Source of the DNA: Alphaproteobacteria bacterium | GTDB taxonomy: Bacteria; Pseudomonadota; Alphaproteobacteria; Micropepsales; Micropepsaceae | NCBI GenBank assembly: GCA_015654635.1 | Contig: JAATGP010000059.1 | Coordinates: forward strand, 1-63,476 | DNA length: 63,476 nt | Direction of reading: 5' to 3' | In this document: positions 9,025 to 18,226 of the stretch, piece by piece | Numbering within the stretch: the first letter of the stretch is position 1 | How the letters are laid out: the number at the start of each line of letters is the position of its first letter | Made by a program: the position numbers and the translations under genes | Notes under the pieces: model-generated | Databases searched by the model: none | The model's input: the letters and a program-made list of their open reading frames with translations, nothing else | Told to the model about the DNA's origin: nothing

Positions 9025-10337
9025 GAAGCGGCTCCTTCAGTTCGGCGGCTCTCGCGCCGCAGGATGCGTGCCAGCAACAGGAAAAGAACGATGGCGAGGA
9101 TGTAGATCGGCACCAGCGTGTAGAAAGCAAATTGCAGCGGATGGGCGAAATGGCTGGCGCGGAAGAAGTCGCTGGCTTGGCCGACATAAGTGGGCCCCAG
9201 GCCGAGGCCGATCAAATTCATCACCAGCAGCAGTAGCGCGCCCGACATCACACGCTGATCCGGCCGCACTTCCTGCTGCACCAGCGTCACCGTCGAGGAG
9301 AGATAGAAATAATTGAAGAACATCGGCCCGATCAGAAACAACACTGCCAGATGCCAGGATGGCGCCCAGGAAAACGCGATGTAGAAGGGGATGGCAAGGC
9401 TCAACGAGATCGCCGGTATCAGGGCGAAAGCCTGTTTCGAGTGACGTGTAAAGCGATCGATGACGCGCCCGGAAACGAACATACTGGCGCCCATGCCAAT
9501 GGCGACAATCAAGGAATAGTAAAGGGAGACTTCGCCAAGCGACATCCCTTTCTCGCGCTGAAGAATGATAGGCACGAAATTGCCCATACCATAAGTGATG
9601 AACTGCGTAGCGCCGCCAGCGAGCGCGGCGAGGATCAGCGAAGGCCGCGAAAAGAACATCGCCAGCGTCCCCCAAAAGCTCGTTTTGGGCGCGGCCGTTT
9701 CGTCTAGGATAGCGTCCAGACCGCCGCGGCGTGGTTCCTGCACGAGCATGAGCACCCCAATCACCGCGAAGATGCCGACAGCTCCCAGGGAGACGAATGC
9801 CGCACGCCAGCCAAAGGCCGCGGCGATCGATGCGGCAGAGGCGACCCCCAGCGCCATTCCGATGGGCGGGCCGAGATTGAACAGACCAAGCGCGGTGCCA
9901 CGGCGTCCCGGCGGAAAATAGTCGGTGATAATGGCGTAGGAAGGCGGCACGCCACCGGCTTCTCCGAAGCCCACCACCAAGAAGGCGATGACAAACAACG
10001 GATAGCTCGACACCAGCCCGCAGGCCATCGTCGCCAGACTCCAAATCCCGCAGGCGATGGTCAGAACACCAACGCGGCTTGTCTTATCGGCGAGAAAGCC
10101 GACGGGAATGGAGATGCAGCAGTAAAACAGCGCAAAATAGAGGCCGATCACCAGGCCGAATTGGCCATCCGTGATATGCAGACTTTCCTCGATCTGCTTG
10201 CCCAAGATCGAGGGCAATTGACGGCACAAGAAGTTGAGGACGTAGACCGAACACAGCATGCCGAGCGCGACCCAGGCACTCCTGCCGGGAGCGACCGGTT
10301 TTGCAGCCGCCTGTGTTTGCAGGGTTGAGATGGCCAT
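9021..10337 (-). CDS. Major facilitator superfamily transporter
   Basis: A 438-residue inner-membrane carrier with about twelve hydrophobic helices, the loop-2 signature GFLADKTSRV after TM2 and the TM4-TM5 region GEAGGVPPSYAIITDYFPPGRRG typical of Spinster/ACS-like MFS proteins. Length is normal. It is the first gene of a minus-strand operon with two esterases, linked by ATGA overlaps, so it may take up an ester or its hydrolysis product; export is also possible. The promoter should lie in 10338-10605, shared with the divergent FabI-like gene. Confidence 0.87.
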   Translation of the reverse strand: MAISTLQTQAAAKPVAPGRSAWVALGMLCSVYVLNFLCRQLPSILGKQIEESLHITDGQFGLVIGLYFALFYCCISIPVGFLADKTSRVGVLTIACGIWSLATMACGLVSSYPLFVIAFLVVGFGEAGGVPPSYAIITDYFPPGRRGTALGLFNLGPPIGMALGVASAASIAAAFGWRAAFVSLGAVGIFAVIGVLMLVQEPRRGGLDAILDETAAPKTSFWGTLAMFFSRPSLILAALAGGATQFITYGMGNFVPIILQREKGMSLGEVSLYYSLIVAIGMGASMFVSGRVIDRFTRHSKQAFALIPAISLSLAIPFYIAFSWAPSWHLAVLFLIGPMFFNYFYLSSTVTLVQQEVRPDQRVMSGALLLLVMNLIGLGLGPTYVGQASDFFRASHFAHPLQFAFYTLVPIYILAIVLFLLLARILRRESRRTEGAAS

Positions 10338-10503
10338 CGCTCAGCAGCCACTCGGTTGCAGCGCAAAATTGGCAATTTTTGGTTGATCTTCCGGGGGCAC
10401 TTGCCTCTTGGCAGCTTTCAACACAACGTCCTCCCATATTTTTTTGAAATCGATCGTAGCGTCGATTTTCCGGACCACCATGCAGCCGGCTTGCGTTCCT
10501 GTC

Positions 10504-10536
10504 AATATTCACTATCGTGATGGTGAATATTATATA
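10504..10536 (+). promoter_or_regulatory. Palindromic operator inside a candidate promoter of the FabI-like gene
   Basis: Positions 10504-10531 form a 28-nt near-perfect dyad: arm AATATTCACyATC, two central bases, and arm GATrGTGAATATT. Each arm is 13 nt with one mismatched pair. TTCACT (10508-10513), a 17-nt spacer and TATATA (10531-10536) give a plausible -35/-10 pair around it, so a bound dimeric regulator would block RNA polymerase. The dyad is seen directly; the regulator is unknown, with the TetR at 5140-5811 as one candidate. Confidence 0.6.
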
Positions 10537-10605
10537 GGCCCCGCTGCCCGGTTCGAGGCCGTGACCGGGAAGGGCGCCAAGACACACCGCTGTGAGGCGA
10601 AGTAC

Positions 10606-11367
10606 ATGACACTCCTTGGAAAAAAAGGCCTTGTGGTCGGCATCGCCAACCTGGACAGCGTGGCCTATGGCTGCGCCAAAGCCTTCCGGCGCGATGGGGC
10701 CGAACTCGCCATCACCTATTTGAACGCCAAGGCAGAGCCTCATGTCCACCCGCTTGGCGAAGAATTGAAGACTGCGATTATCGCGCCGCTTGATGTGCGG
10801 GTGCCCGGTCAGCTCGAAGCCGTGTTCGATCGCGTCAAGAACGAATGGGGCCGGCTCGATTTCGTGCTGCATTCGATTGCGTTTGCGCCGCGCGATGATC
10901 TGCATGGCCGTCTCATCGACAGCTCGGCGGAAGGTTTTGCGATGGCCATGGACGTGTCGTGCCATTCCTTCGTCCGCATGGCCAAGCTGGCGGAACCGCT
11001 GATGGATGACGGCGGTTGCCTTCTAACGATGTCCTATTATGGCGCCGTGAAGGTATCCGAGAATTATGGCCTTATGGGACCGGTGAAAGCGGCGCTCGAA
11101 AGCTGCGTGCGTTACATGGCGGCCGAAATGGGTCCCAAGCGCATCCGTGTCAACGCCGTTTCACCGGGGCCGATGCGCACGCGCGCGGCAAGCGGCATCA
11201 AGGATTTCGAAGCGTTGATGGAACGGGCCGCGGCGCGCGTACCCGAAGGACGCCTCGCCACCATCGAGGATGTCGGCAACCTCGCGGCTTTTCTGGTCAG
11301 CGATGGTGCCCGCTCGATCACCGGCAATACGGCCTACGTCGATGCAGGCTATCACACCACCAGCTAA
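10606..11367 (+). CDS. FabI-type enoyl-[acyl-carrier-protein] reductase (SDR fold)
   Basis: A 253-residue short-chain dehydrogenase of the FabI branch, reducing enoyl-ACP with NAD(P)H in fatty-acid elongation. Seen: the atypical FabI nucleotide loop (LVVGIANLDSVAYG), SIAFAPRDD, the MSYYGAVKVSENYGLMGPVK segment carrying the FabI Tyr-x6-Lys pair, and IRVNAVSPGPMRTRAASGI. The open frame reaches back to 10408, but homology begins at the ATG at 10606, preceded by GAGGCGAA; the upstream part is promoter. It may be a second, specialised FabI, since it sits beside esterases rather than fatty-acid genes and has an operator-like palindrome. Confidence 0.85.
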   Translation: MTLLGKKGLVVGIANLDSVAYGCAKAFRRDGAELAITYLNAKAEPHVHPLGEELKTAIIAPLDVRVPGQLEAVFDRVKNEWGRLDFVLHSIAFAPRDDLHGRLIDSSAEGFAMAMDVSCHSFVRMAKLAEPLMDDGGCLLTMSYYGAVKVSENYGLMGPVKAALESCVRYMAAEMGPKRIRVNAVSPGPMRTRAASGIKDFEALMERAAARVPEGRLATIEDVGNLAAFLVSDGARSITGNTAYVDAGYHTTS

Positions 11368-11426
11368 GTCCGCCCAGAAAGCTGCGGCGCCGGACGTTTG
11401 CGTCGTCCCGCGCCATCTGAAGACAC

Positions 11427-12668
11427 TCAGCCTTGCCGCGAAGGTTTGGCCGCGGCCACATGCACCGTATCGCCGGCGTTAAGAGAGTCCGGCGGATTGT
11501 CGATGATGCGGTCGCTTGCTTTCAAGCCGGTGGCCAGTTCCACCGTTTGGCCGTTGTCACGCGCAATCTGCACCGGACGAATGACCACCCGGTTGCCGCT
11601 GCCCAGCAAGGCCACCGCTGTGCTGCCATCGCGGAAGATCAAAGCGCTGGAGGGCAGCTGTGCCGTCAGCACATTGCTGCGAAGATCGAACGACACCTGC
11701 GCATAGGAGCCCGGCTTGAGCAGCCGCTCTTTGTTATCCGCCAAAAGCTGCACCAGCACACTGCCGCTGGCGGAATCGACGGCACCCGAACTGGCCAGCA
11801 CGGTCGCAGTAAAGATCTGGCCAGGATAGTCGGGCACCGTGAAGCTGGCGGTCCTACCCGCCGTGATTTGCGCGGAATATCCCTGCGGCACCCGCACATA
11901 GAGCCGCAACTTGCTTTGATCGGAGACCGTGAAGAGCGGGGTTCCCGAAGCATTGCCGGAGGCCACGTAATTGCCAATGTCGACGGAACGGCTGGTCATC
12001 ACGCCGTCAAACGGGGCCACAATCTTCGTATAACCGAGATTGATATTGGCCGCATCGACCGCGGCGCGGTCGGCCTCCACCAGACCGGCGTCGGCATTGA
12101 CCGTGGCCTGCTGCGTCTGCAGCTGTTGACTGGAAATCGCGTTCTGCGCCGCCAGCGATTGATAGCGCACGAGGTCTTGCTTGGCATTGGCGAGATTGGC
12201 CATGTCGCGCGCCAACGATCCACGAGCCTGATCGAGAGCGGCTTTGTAAACGCCCGGATCGATCTGAGCCAGAAGTTGGCCTGCTTTGACCGGGGTGCCG
12301 ATATCGACAAACCATTTTTGCACCGTCCCGGAGACCTGGGCGTAGATCGGCGCATTGTTGTAGGCCTGCACCGAACCGGGCAGCACCAGCGCGTTGCCGC
12401 TCTTAAGACCGGTGCTTTTGATCAGCTTGACCACCGGAACCGCCTGATCCGCGGTCCAGTCTTCCACCGCATTGGCAGCGACGATGCGGCCAGCGACGCC
12501 AATCGCCACAACGGCAAGTGCAACGGCGCCTGCCCCAATGCCGATCCATTTCAAATGCCGTGGCGGGGTGTACTGCAAGAGCTCGCTCTCCGTCTTTGTG
12601 TGGGGATTCTTTTCTTCCGGGGCCAAACCCGTCTCCGTGTCGAAGGATATGTTCTGGTTGTCAGGCAT
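11427..12668 (-). CDS. RND efflux periplasmic adaptor (membrane fusion protein)
   Basis: A 413-residue HlyD/MFP adaptor linking an inner-membrane RND pump to an outer-membrane channel. Order: cytoplasmic tail, one membrane helix (about residues 45-65), a barrel-sandwich half (YAQVSGTVQKWFVDIGTPVKAGQLLAQID), a helical hairpin, then the second half (GYTKIVAPFDGVMTSRSVDIGNYV in part) and beta-barrel. A longer frame exists, but the ATG at 12668 has a CAGGAGAAG ribosome site and overlaps the pump stop by 8 nt. No TolC-like outer-membrane gene is nearby, so the channel must be encoded elsewhere. Confidence 0.9.
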   Translation of the reverse strand: MPDNQNISFDTETGLAPEEKNPHTKTESELLQYTPPRHLKWIGIGAGAVALAVVAIGVAGRIVAANAVEDWTADQAVPVVKLIKSTGLKSGNALVLPGSVQAYNNAPIYAQVSGTVQKWFVDIGTPVKAGQLLAQIDPGVYKAALDQARGSLARDMANLANAKQDLVRYQSLAAQNAISSQQLQTQQATVNADAGLVEADRAAVDAANINLGYTKIVAPFDGVMTSRSVDIGNYVASGNASGTPLFTVSDQSKLRLYVRVPQGYSAQITAGRTASFTVPDYPGQIFTATVLASSGAVDSASGSVLVQLLADNKERLLKPGSYAQVSFDLRSNVLTAQLPSSALIFRDGSTAVALLGSGNRVVIRPVQIARDNGQTVELATGLKASDRIIDNPPDSLNAGDTVHVAAAKPSRQG

Positions 12669-15600
12669 AGGCTTCTCCTGTCGAAGAGCGCTGGGTCGCC
12701 GGGGCGGACGCCTTCTTACCATGGACGATGCTGAACAAGACCGGCACGAACATCAGCGTCGCAACGGTTGCGAAGATCAGTCCGCCGATCACGGCCCGGC
12801 CGAGCGGCGCATTCTGTTCACCGCCCTCGCCCAGCCCCAGCGCCATCGGTGCCATGCCGATGATCATCGCAAGGGCGGTCATCAAGACGGGCCGGAAGCG
12901 CGTGATGCCGGCCTCCATCGCCGCCATCACCGCATTGCCGGTCGCCTCCAACCGCTCGCGCGCGAAGCTGACGACCAAAATCGAATTGGCGGTACCGACG
13001 CCCATGCACATGATGGCGCCGGTCAGCGCCGGCACCGACAGCGTGGTGCCGGTGGCAAACAGCATCCAGACAATGCCAGCCAGCGCCGCAGGCAGCGCCG
13101 TGATGATAACAAAGGGATCGAGCCAAGATTGGAAATTCACCACGATGAGCAGATAGATCAGCACCAGTGCCGCGAGAATGCCGAAATAAAGGCTGGTGAA
13201 GGCCGTATCCATCGTGGCCACCTGGCCGCGGAGGGTGACGGTCGATCCCCTGGGAACATCTTGGGCGGTTTCGGCCATCAGCTTGCGAATGTCCGCCGCA
13301 ACGCCGCCGAGGTCGCGGTCCTGCGTGGTGGCGTAAAGATCGATGGTCGGGCGAATGTTGTAATGCGAAACCTCGGCGCTGGAGTTTTCGCGGGCGATAG
13401 TGGCAAGGCCGCCTAGAACCTGCAATCCGCTGCCCGTACTCGTGGTCACCGGCACGTTGCTGAGATCGGACAACGAGGTGACCTCATATTCCGGCATTTG
13501 CGCCACGATGGGATAGGAGACGCCGCTCTTGGGATCGAGCCAGAAGGTGGGCGAGACCTGGGACGAACCGGCCAGTGATGTGGTCAGGCTGTTGGTGACA
13601 TCGCGCTCCGTTAGGCCAAGCCCGGCAATGCGCGAGCGGTCGACATCCACGCGCAGCTGGGGATTGTCCACCGATTGCTGCATGCGCGCATCGGCGATGC
13701 CACGAACCTCACGCAACTTTTTCAGCACCGCAAGCGCGTATTTCTGGTTGGCGGCCTGTTTGGGTCCGCTGATCTGCAAATCCAGCGGCGCCGGCACACC
13801 GAAGTTCAGAATCTGGCTGACGATATCCGCCGGCAAAAACGAGAAGGTCACACCGGGAAAAGCCACAGGCAAACGCTCGCGCAACTTGCGCACATAATCG
13901 GCGGTGGCGTGATGGTCTTCTTTCAGGCTGATATAGATGTCACCATCCTGATAACCGATCAGACCAGAATTGTTATAGATCGTGTTGATGGCACTGGTCG
14001 GCAGGCCGAGATTGTCGACGATGGAATCCAATTCCTTCGGCGGAATAGTGGCGCGGATCAGCTTCTCGATATTGCCGAATTGCACCGCGGCCTCTTCCAG
14101 GCGAGTGCCCACCGGTGGGCGGGCATGAATAGTGATCTGGCCCGAATCCACGGCGGGGAAGAAATTCGAACCCAGGAAGGGGATCAGCCCAAAGGACACC
14201 ACCACCACCACCATAAAGCCCGCGATAAAGATGCCGCGATAAGCCATCGCCATGGCAAGAAGGTTGCGATAGCCCTCGCGGAACTGATCGAAACGATGGG
14301 TAAAGCCCTGCTGGAAACGGCTTAAGGGCCCCGGCTTCTTGTTGCGGACGCTGTGCCTTTCGGCGGCATGCGTCCGTAGCAGATACATCGCCATGGTCGG
14401 CACCAAGGTGCGCGACAGGATAAAGGACGCAATCATGGCGAAGATGACGGCCTTGGCCATGGGCACGAAGAGATAGCCGGAGACACCGGCCAAAGCGAAC
14501 ATCGGCACAAAGACGATACAGATGCAGAGCAATGAAACGAAGGCCGGGGTCACGATCTGCTGCGCGCCGTCGAGAATAGATTGTTTAACCGGCTTATCGT
14601 GTTCGAGATGCCAGTTGATGTTCTCGATAGTCACGGTGGCATCGTCGACCAAAATACCAATGGCCAGTGCCAGACCGCCCAGCGTCATGATGTTGAGAGT
14701 CTCGCCGACAGCCGACAGCGCCGCAAGTGCCGCCAGAATGGCCAGCGGAATCGAGGTGGCGATGATCACGGTCGACCGCCAGCTGCCGAGGAACAACAGG
14801 ATCATCAAGCTGGTCAGAAGCGCGGCGATGATGCCTTCGCGCACCACCCCGGAGATGGCGGCTTTCACGAACAACGATTGGTCGTTGAGCGGCGTCACCT
14901 TATAATTGTCCGGCAAGCTCTCCAGCACCTTCGGCAACGCGCTTTTGATGCCCTGCACCACATCCAGGGTCGAGGCCGATCCGGTTTTCAGAATAGTGGT
15001 CAAAACGGCGCGGTCGCCATTGACATGCACCAAGCTCTGCTGCGGCGGCGCGCCATCGTGGACGTGGCCGACATCGCGCAAATAAACCACCGTGCCGTTC
15101 ACCGCTTTGACCGGCAGATTGTTGAGATCCTCGACTGTCGCGGCGGCGTTGTTGAGCTTTACCGTATATTGCAGCGAACCGATCTTCACCGTGCCCGCAG
15201 GAATGATCTGGTTCTGTGCCGCTAGCGCGTTGGAGACATCCTGCGCCGACAGGCCCTTGGCCTGTAGCGCTTGCGGATCGAGATCGACCTGAAGCTGCCG
15301 CACCTTGCCGCCATAGGAATACGGAATGGCGGCGCCGGGCACGGAAGCAAGGACGGGGCGGACAAAATTCTGTGTCAGATCCAGCACCTGCTGTTCCGGC
15401 AAACCGGAACTCGCGAGCTGCAAAATCGGAACGGTGGAGGCATTGTAGTTCAGGATCAGCGGCGGCGTGATGCCCGCAGGCATGGTCTTCAACACCGTCT
15501 GCGAAATCGAGGTCACCTGCGCCGTGGCAGTGCGAATATCGACATTGGGCTGAAAGAAAATCTTGATGATGCCGATACCGGGCAGCGACGTGCTTTCGAT

Positions 15601-15843
15601 ATGCTCAATATCGTTGACGGTGGTGGTGAGCGATCGCTCATAAGGCGTGACGACACGGCCGGACATCTCGTCCGGCGACAACCCGGTATATTGGAAGGCG
15701 ACGCCGATCACCGGCACGCCAATATTGGGAAAAATGTCGGTAGGGGTCCGCAACGCCGCCAACGGGCCAACGATCAGAATTAAGAGCGCCATCACGATAA
15801 AGGTGTAAGGGCGCTCCAGCGCTACGCGGACAATCCACATCAT
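12661..15843 (-). CDS. RND efflux pump, inner-membrane permease subunit
   Basis: A 1060-residue proton-driven RND transporter of normal AcrB-like length, with TM1 near the start, two large periplasmic domains (about 35-335 and 560-870) and twelve membrane helices. The paired TM4 aspartates are present in GILVDDATVTIENI, part of the proton relay, as is the FLGSWRSTVIIATSIPLAILAAL-type TM region. A stretch of five Val codons (GTG/GTC repeats near 14200) lies in TM7. First gene of the pump-adaptor operon, starting at an ATG with AGAAGGAG upstream. Drug or metabolite export is the expected role; the substrate is unknown. Confidence 0.92.
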   Translation of the reverse strand: MMWIVRVALERPYTFIVMALLILIVGPLAALRTPTDIFPNIGVPVIGVAFQYTGLSPDEMSGRVVTPYERSLTTTVNDIEHIESTSLPGIGIIKIFFQPNVDIRTATAQVTSISQTVLKTMPAGITPPLILNYNASTVPILQLASSGLPEQQVLDLTQNFVRPVLASVPGAAIPYSYGGKVRQLQVDLDPQALQAKGLSAQDVSNALAAQNQIIPAGTVKIGSLQYTVKLNNAAATVEDLNNLPVKAVNGTVVYLRDVGHVHDGAPPQQSLVHVNGDRAVLTTILKTGSASTLDVVQGIKSALPKVLESLPDNYKVTPLNDQSLFVKAAISGVVREGIIAALLTSLMILLFLGSWRSTVIIATSIPLAILAALAALSAVGETLNIMTLGGLALAIGILVDDATVTIENINWHLEHDKPVKQSILDGAQQIVTPAFVSLLCICIVFVPMFALAGVSGYLFVPMAKAVIFAMIASFILSRTLVPTMAMYLLRTHAAERHSVRNKKPGPLSRFQQGFTHRFDQFREGYRNLLAMAMAYRGIFIAGFMVVVVVSFGLIPFLGSNFFPAVDSGQITIHARPPVGTRLEEAAVQFGNIEKLIRATIPPKELDSIVDNLGLPTSAINTIYNNSGLIGYQDGDIYISLKEDHHATADYVRKLRERLPVAFPGVTFSFLPADIVSQILNFGVPAPLDLQISGPKQAANQKYALAVLKKLREVRGIADARMQQSVDNPQLRVDVDRSRIAGLGLTERDVTNSLTTSLAGSSQVSPTFWLDPKSGVSYPIVAQMPEYEVTSLSDLSNVPVTTSTGSGLQVLGGLATIARENSSAEVSHYNIRPTIDLYATTQDRDLGGVAADIRKLMAETAQDVPRGSTVTLRGQVATMDTAFTSLYFGILAALVLIYLLIVVNFQSWLDPFVIITALPAALAGIVWMLFATGTTLSVPALTGAIMCMGVGTANSILVVSFARERLEATGNAVMAAMEAGITRFRPVLMTALAMIIGMAPMALGLGEGGEQNAPLGRAVIGGLIFATVATLMFVPVLFSIVHGKKASAPATQRSSTGEAYA

Positions 15844-15917
15844 GGCCGGCGTACTCCTTCTGAGGTGACGTCAGCGTCAGACTGGCAAAATTGGCCGCAG
15901 TGGCGTATAGACATGTT

Positions 15918-15931
15918 ACTGACCGGTACGT
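15918..15931. promoter_or_regulatory. Candidate TetR operator between the efflux operon and its regulator
   Basis: ACTGACCGGTACGT has the dyad AC-nn-ACCGGT-nn-GT and lies in the 224-nt divergent intergenic region, where an autoregulated TetR repressor of an efflux pump normally binds. The core ACCGGT is common in this GC-rich DNA, so confidence is limited. Confidence 0.35.
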
Positions 15932-16067
15932 TCCGAGCAAACAGATATAGGGGATACCCCTTAGCCGACAAGTCGGAAGTTCGATCACAAGCGAATTTGA
16001 TACAAGTTGCCGTTGGGCGATGTATGCGCCATAAACTAAACATTACAACGAATACGGGAGGAACAGC

Positions 16068-16700
16068 GTGCTTAACGAGGTGAAAGCGCCCAAACGCGCG
16101 GCGGAGCGCATTCGCGAGACGGCTGAGGAGCTATTCTACCGTGAAGGAATCCGCGCTGTGGGCGTCGACGAGATCGTAGCGCGCGCCGGTGTCACCAAGC
16201 CCAGTCTTTACCGCAGCTATGCATCCAAGGATGAACTGGTGGCGGATTGTTTGCGCCATCATGGCAGCAAGCGCCTGGATGCCTTCGATGCCGCCCTCCT
16301 GGAGGGGGACGATGTGCGGGCCGCTTTCCGCGCCTGGCTGACCGGCCTATCCGAACGCGCGACCAAGCCCGATTACCGGGGCTGCGGCAATTCCAATGCA
16401 GTGGTGGAATACCCGCACATCGACCACCCTGCCCGCAAGGTGGCGGCGGAAAACAAAAGCCGCTTCCGGGCCCGGCTACATGCTTTGGCGAAAGAGCTGG
16501 GCGCGCCCGAGCCCGGGCTGCTCGGCGACATGCTGCTGCTCATCATTGAGGGAAGCTATACCTCGGGACAGTTGTTTGGCGCCGGTGGCCCCGCAAGCCG
16601 CCTCGTCCAAGCGGTCGATATGATGATCGATGCCCATCTCAAAACCAGCACTACCAGTGCGCGTGGCAGACAAAGCAGCAAAGCAGCACGCCAAAGCTGA
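16068..16700 (+). CDS. TetR family regulator, probable local repressor of the RND pump
   Basis: A 210-residue TetR protein with the DNA-binding helices FYREGIRAVGVDEIVARAGVTKPSLYRSY followed by KDELVADCL; the C-terminal half resembles the TetR_C group found beside efflux and redox genes. It starts at a GTG with GGGAGGAA five bases upstream. Divergent orientation from the pump-adaptor operon, with a short shared promoter region, is the classic layout for a repressor released by a pump substrate. Regulation is inferred from position. Confidence 0.88.
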   Translation: MLNEVKAPKRAAERIRETAEELFYREGIRAVGVDEIVARAGVTKPSLYRSYASKDELVADCLRHHGSKRLDAFDAALLEGDDVRAAFRAWLTGLSERATKPDYRGCGNSNAVVEYPHIDHPARKVAAENKSRFRARLHALAKELGAPEPGLLGDMLLLIIEGSYTSGQLFGAGGPASRLVQAVDMMIDAHLKTSTTSARGRQSSKAARQS

Positions 16701-16890
16701 CCGGTCCGCAGATAGCAATTCTCGGGTCAGTGCCGCGCGGTGTTTGGCCCTTTTCGTTTTCGTTGCCAACACATCCGTTCACGAAGGCTTGTAGAACAAA
16801 GCGGCACCGCGACCAATGTCGGTGCCAGAGTGCCCAGATTCTGCTTGCTGATCCGCTCCGCCGAGCATGAAATGGGGACGCGGGAAGCGC

Positions 16891-16914
16891 GGCAGAACGG
16901 CAGAACGGCAGAAC
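16891..16914 (+). repeat. Three tandem copies of an 8-nt unit in the MFS leader
   Basis: GGCAGAAC occurs three times without gaps (16891-16898, 16899-16906, 16907-16914), ending 19 nt before the ATG of the next MFS gene and just before its GAGGGT ribosome site. Confidence 0.8.
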
Positions 16915-16933
16915 AACCGCCGCTGAGGGTATT

Positions 16934-18226
16934 ATGACTCTAGCAAGCGGTCGTGCGATTCCATCAGCGCGCTGGTGGCGCATTATTCCAGCGGCAATCC
17001 TCGTCTATCTGTTCTCGTTTATGGACCGAACCAACATCAGCTTCGCGATGGCGGGCGGCATGAACGAAGATTTGTCGATGACGCCTGCACTGTCCGGGCT
17101 TATCGCTGGCATCTTTTTTGTCGGCTATGTCATTCCGCAGATGCCTGCCGGCCATTTGGCCGAGCACGGCAATGCCAAGCAGTTCATCGGCATTTCGATT
17201 CTGTTCTGGGGCGGCCTCTCCATTCTCTGCGGTCTGGTGCAGAATTCAGACCAGCTTCTGGTCTTGCGCTTTCTCACCGGTATCGCCGAAGGCGGGGTCT
17301 GGCCCGCGATGCTGGTAATCATCAGCCATTGGTTTCCCAATGAGGAGCGCGGGCGCGCCAACGCCTTTTTCATCATGAACATCGCTATCGCTTCGATTAT
17401 TACCGGCCCGCTCTCGGGCTGGATCATCAGCCACTACGGCTGGCGTTGGGTGTTCATCGGCGAAGGCGCTTTGACGCTGGTGCTGATTCTTATCTGGTAT
17501 CCGCTGATCGCCAACAGGCCGGAAACCGCCAAATGGCTGTCGGATGAGGAGCGTACTTACCTGACTGCCCGGCTGACAGCCGAACAGGCGCAAATCAAAA
17601 CTGCGAAGACCGTCTCTTATCGCGCGGTCTTGGCGGACCTCAATTTGTGGAAGCTGGTTTTCCTCTATTTCTTCTACCAGATCGGCATTTATGGTTTTGC
17701 GCTGTGGCTGCCGACACTGCTGAAGGAGCTGACCCAGACCGGCATGACCAATATCGGCCTGCTCTCGATGGCGCCCTATATCGTGATGATTTTCGGGCTC
17801 TATGGCTTTGCGCGGCTGTCGGACCGCAGCGGCAACCGGCGCCGCTATACGGCGCTGCCCATCCTCGGCTTTGCGATCTGCTTCTTGGCTTCAACCCTGC
17901 TCAAAAGCGACATCTGGGTGTCGTTTGGCTTCCTGGTCGCTTGCGGCCTCTTCATGCAATCGGCCTCCGGCGTCTTCTGGACCATCCCGCCGATGATTTT
18001 CCCGGCAGAGGTTGCAGGCGGCGTGCGCGGCATCATCAATGCGCTCGGCAATCTCGGTGGCTTTATAGGCCCCTTTGCGGTCGGCTGGCTGCGCATGAGC
18101 TTCAACAATTACGATGCGGGAATCTATTTTCTGGTGGCGATGCTGCTGGCCGGCTACCTGATCACCCTCACCCTGCCGGCCTCAACGGCTGGCCGACGCG
18201 CGACGGCGCTTGGATCGAAGACCTAA
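16934..18226 (+). CDS. MFS transporter, anion:cation symporter (ACS) type
   Basis: A 430-residue inner-membrane carrier resembling glucarate/galactonate and tartrate permeases: RWWRIIPAAILVYLFSFMDRTNISFA at TM1, the PEETNERGRAN-like loop (here WFPNEERGRANAFFIM) and two sets of six helices are visible. It starts at an ATG with GAGGGT upstream. It converges on, and overlaps by four bases, a catabolic operon of split transketolase, GarR-like dehydrogenase and SDR, so uptake of the sugar acid or polyol used by that operon is likely. The tandem octamer in its leader is unusual. Confidence 0.88.
   Translation: MTLASGRAIPSARWWRIIPAAILVYLFSFMDRTNISFAMAGGMNEDLSMTPALSGLIAGIFFVGYVIPQMPAGHLAEHGNAKQFIGISILFWGGLSILCGLVQNSDQLLVLRFLTGIAEGGVWPAMLVIISHWFPNEERGRANAFFIMNIAIASIITGPLSGWIISHYGWRWVFIGEGALTLVLILIWYPLIANRPETAKWLSDEERTYLTARLTAEQAQIKTAKTVSYRAVLADLNLWKLVFLYFFYQIGIYGFALWLPTLLKELTQTGMTNIGLLSMAPYIVMIFGLYGFARLSDRSGNRRRYTALPILGFAICFLASTLLKSDIWVSFGFLVACGLFMQSASGVFWTIPPMIFPAEVAGGVRGIINALGNLGGFIGPFAVGWLRMSFNNYDAGIYFLVAMLLAGYLITLTLPASTAGRRATALGSKT

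Noticed and set aside
11433..12734. A 433-codon plus-strand open frame opposite the efflux adaptor gene
   Set aside because: It is a His/Arg-rich antisense shadow of a clear HlyD-family gene with no ribosome site or known motif. Similar antisense frames at 554-1504, 19026-19919 and 35546-36562 were dismissed for the same reason.
14195..14215. ACC trinucleotide run as a microsatellite
   Set aside because: It encodes a valine run in a membrane helix of the RND pump and is explained by coding constraint.
16696..16711. Second CTGACCGGT site at the end of the TetR gene as an operator
   Set aside because: The same nine bases also occur inside coding DNA near 29102, so the match is likely chance in this GC-rich sequence.
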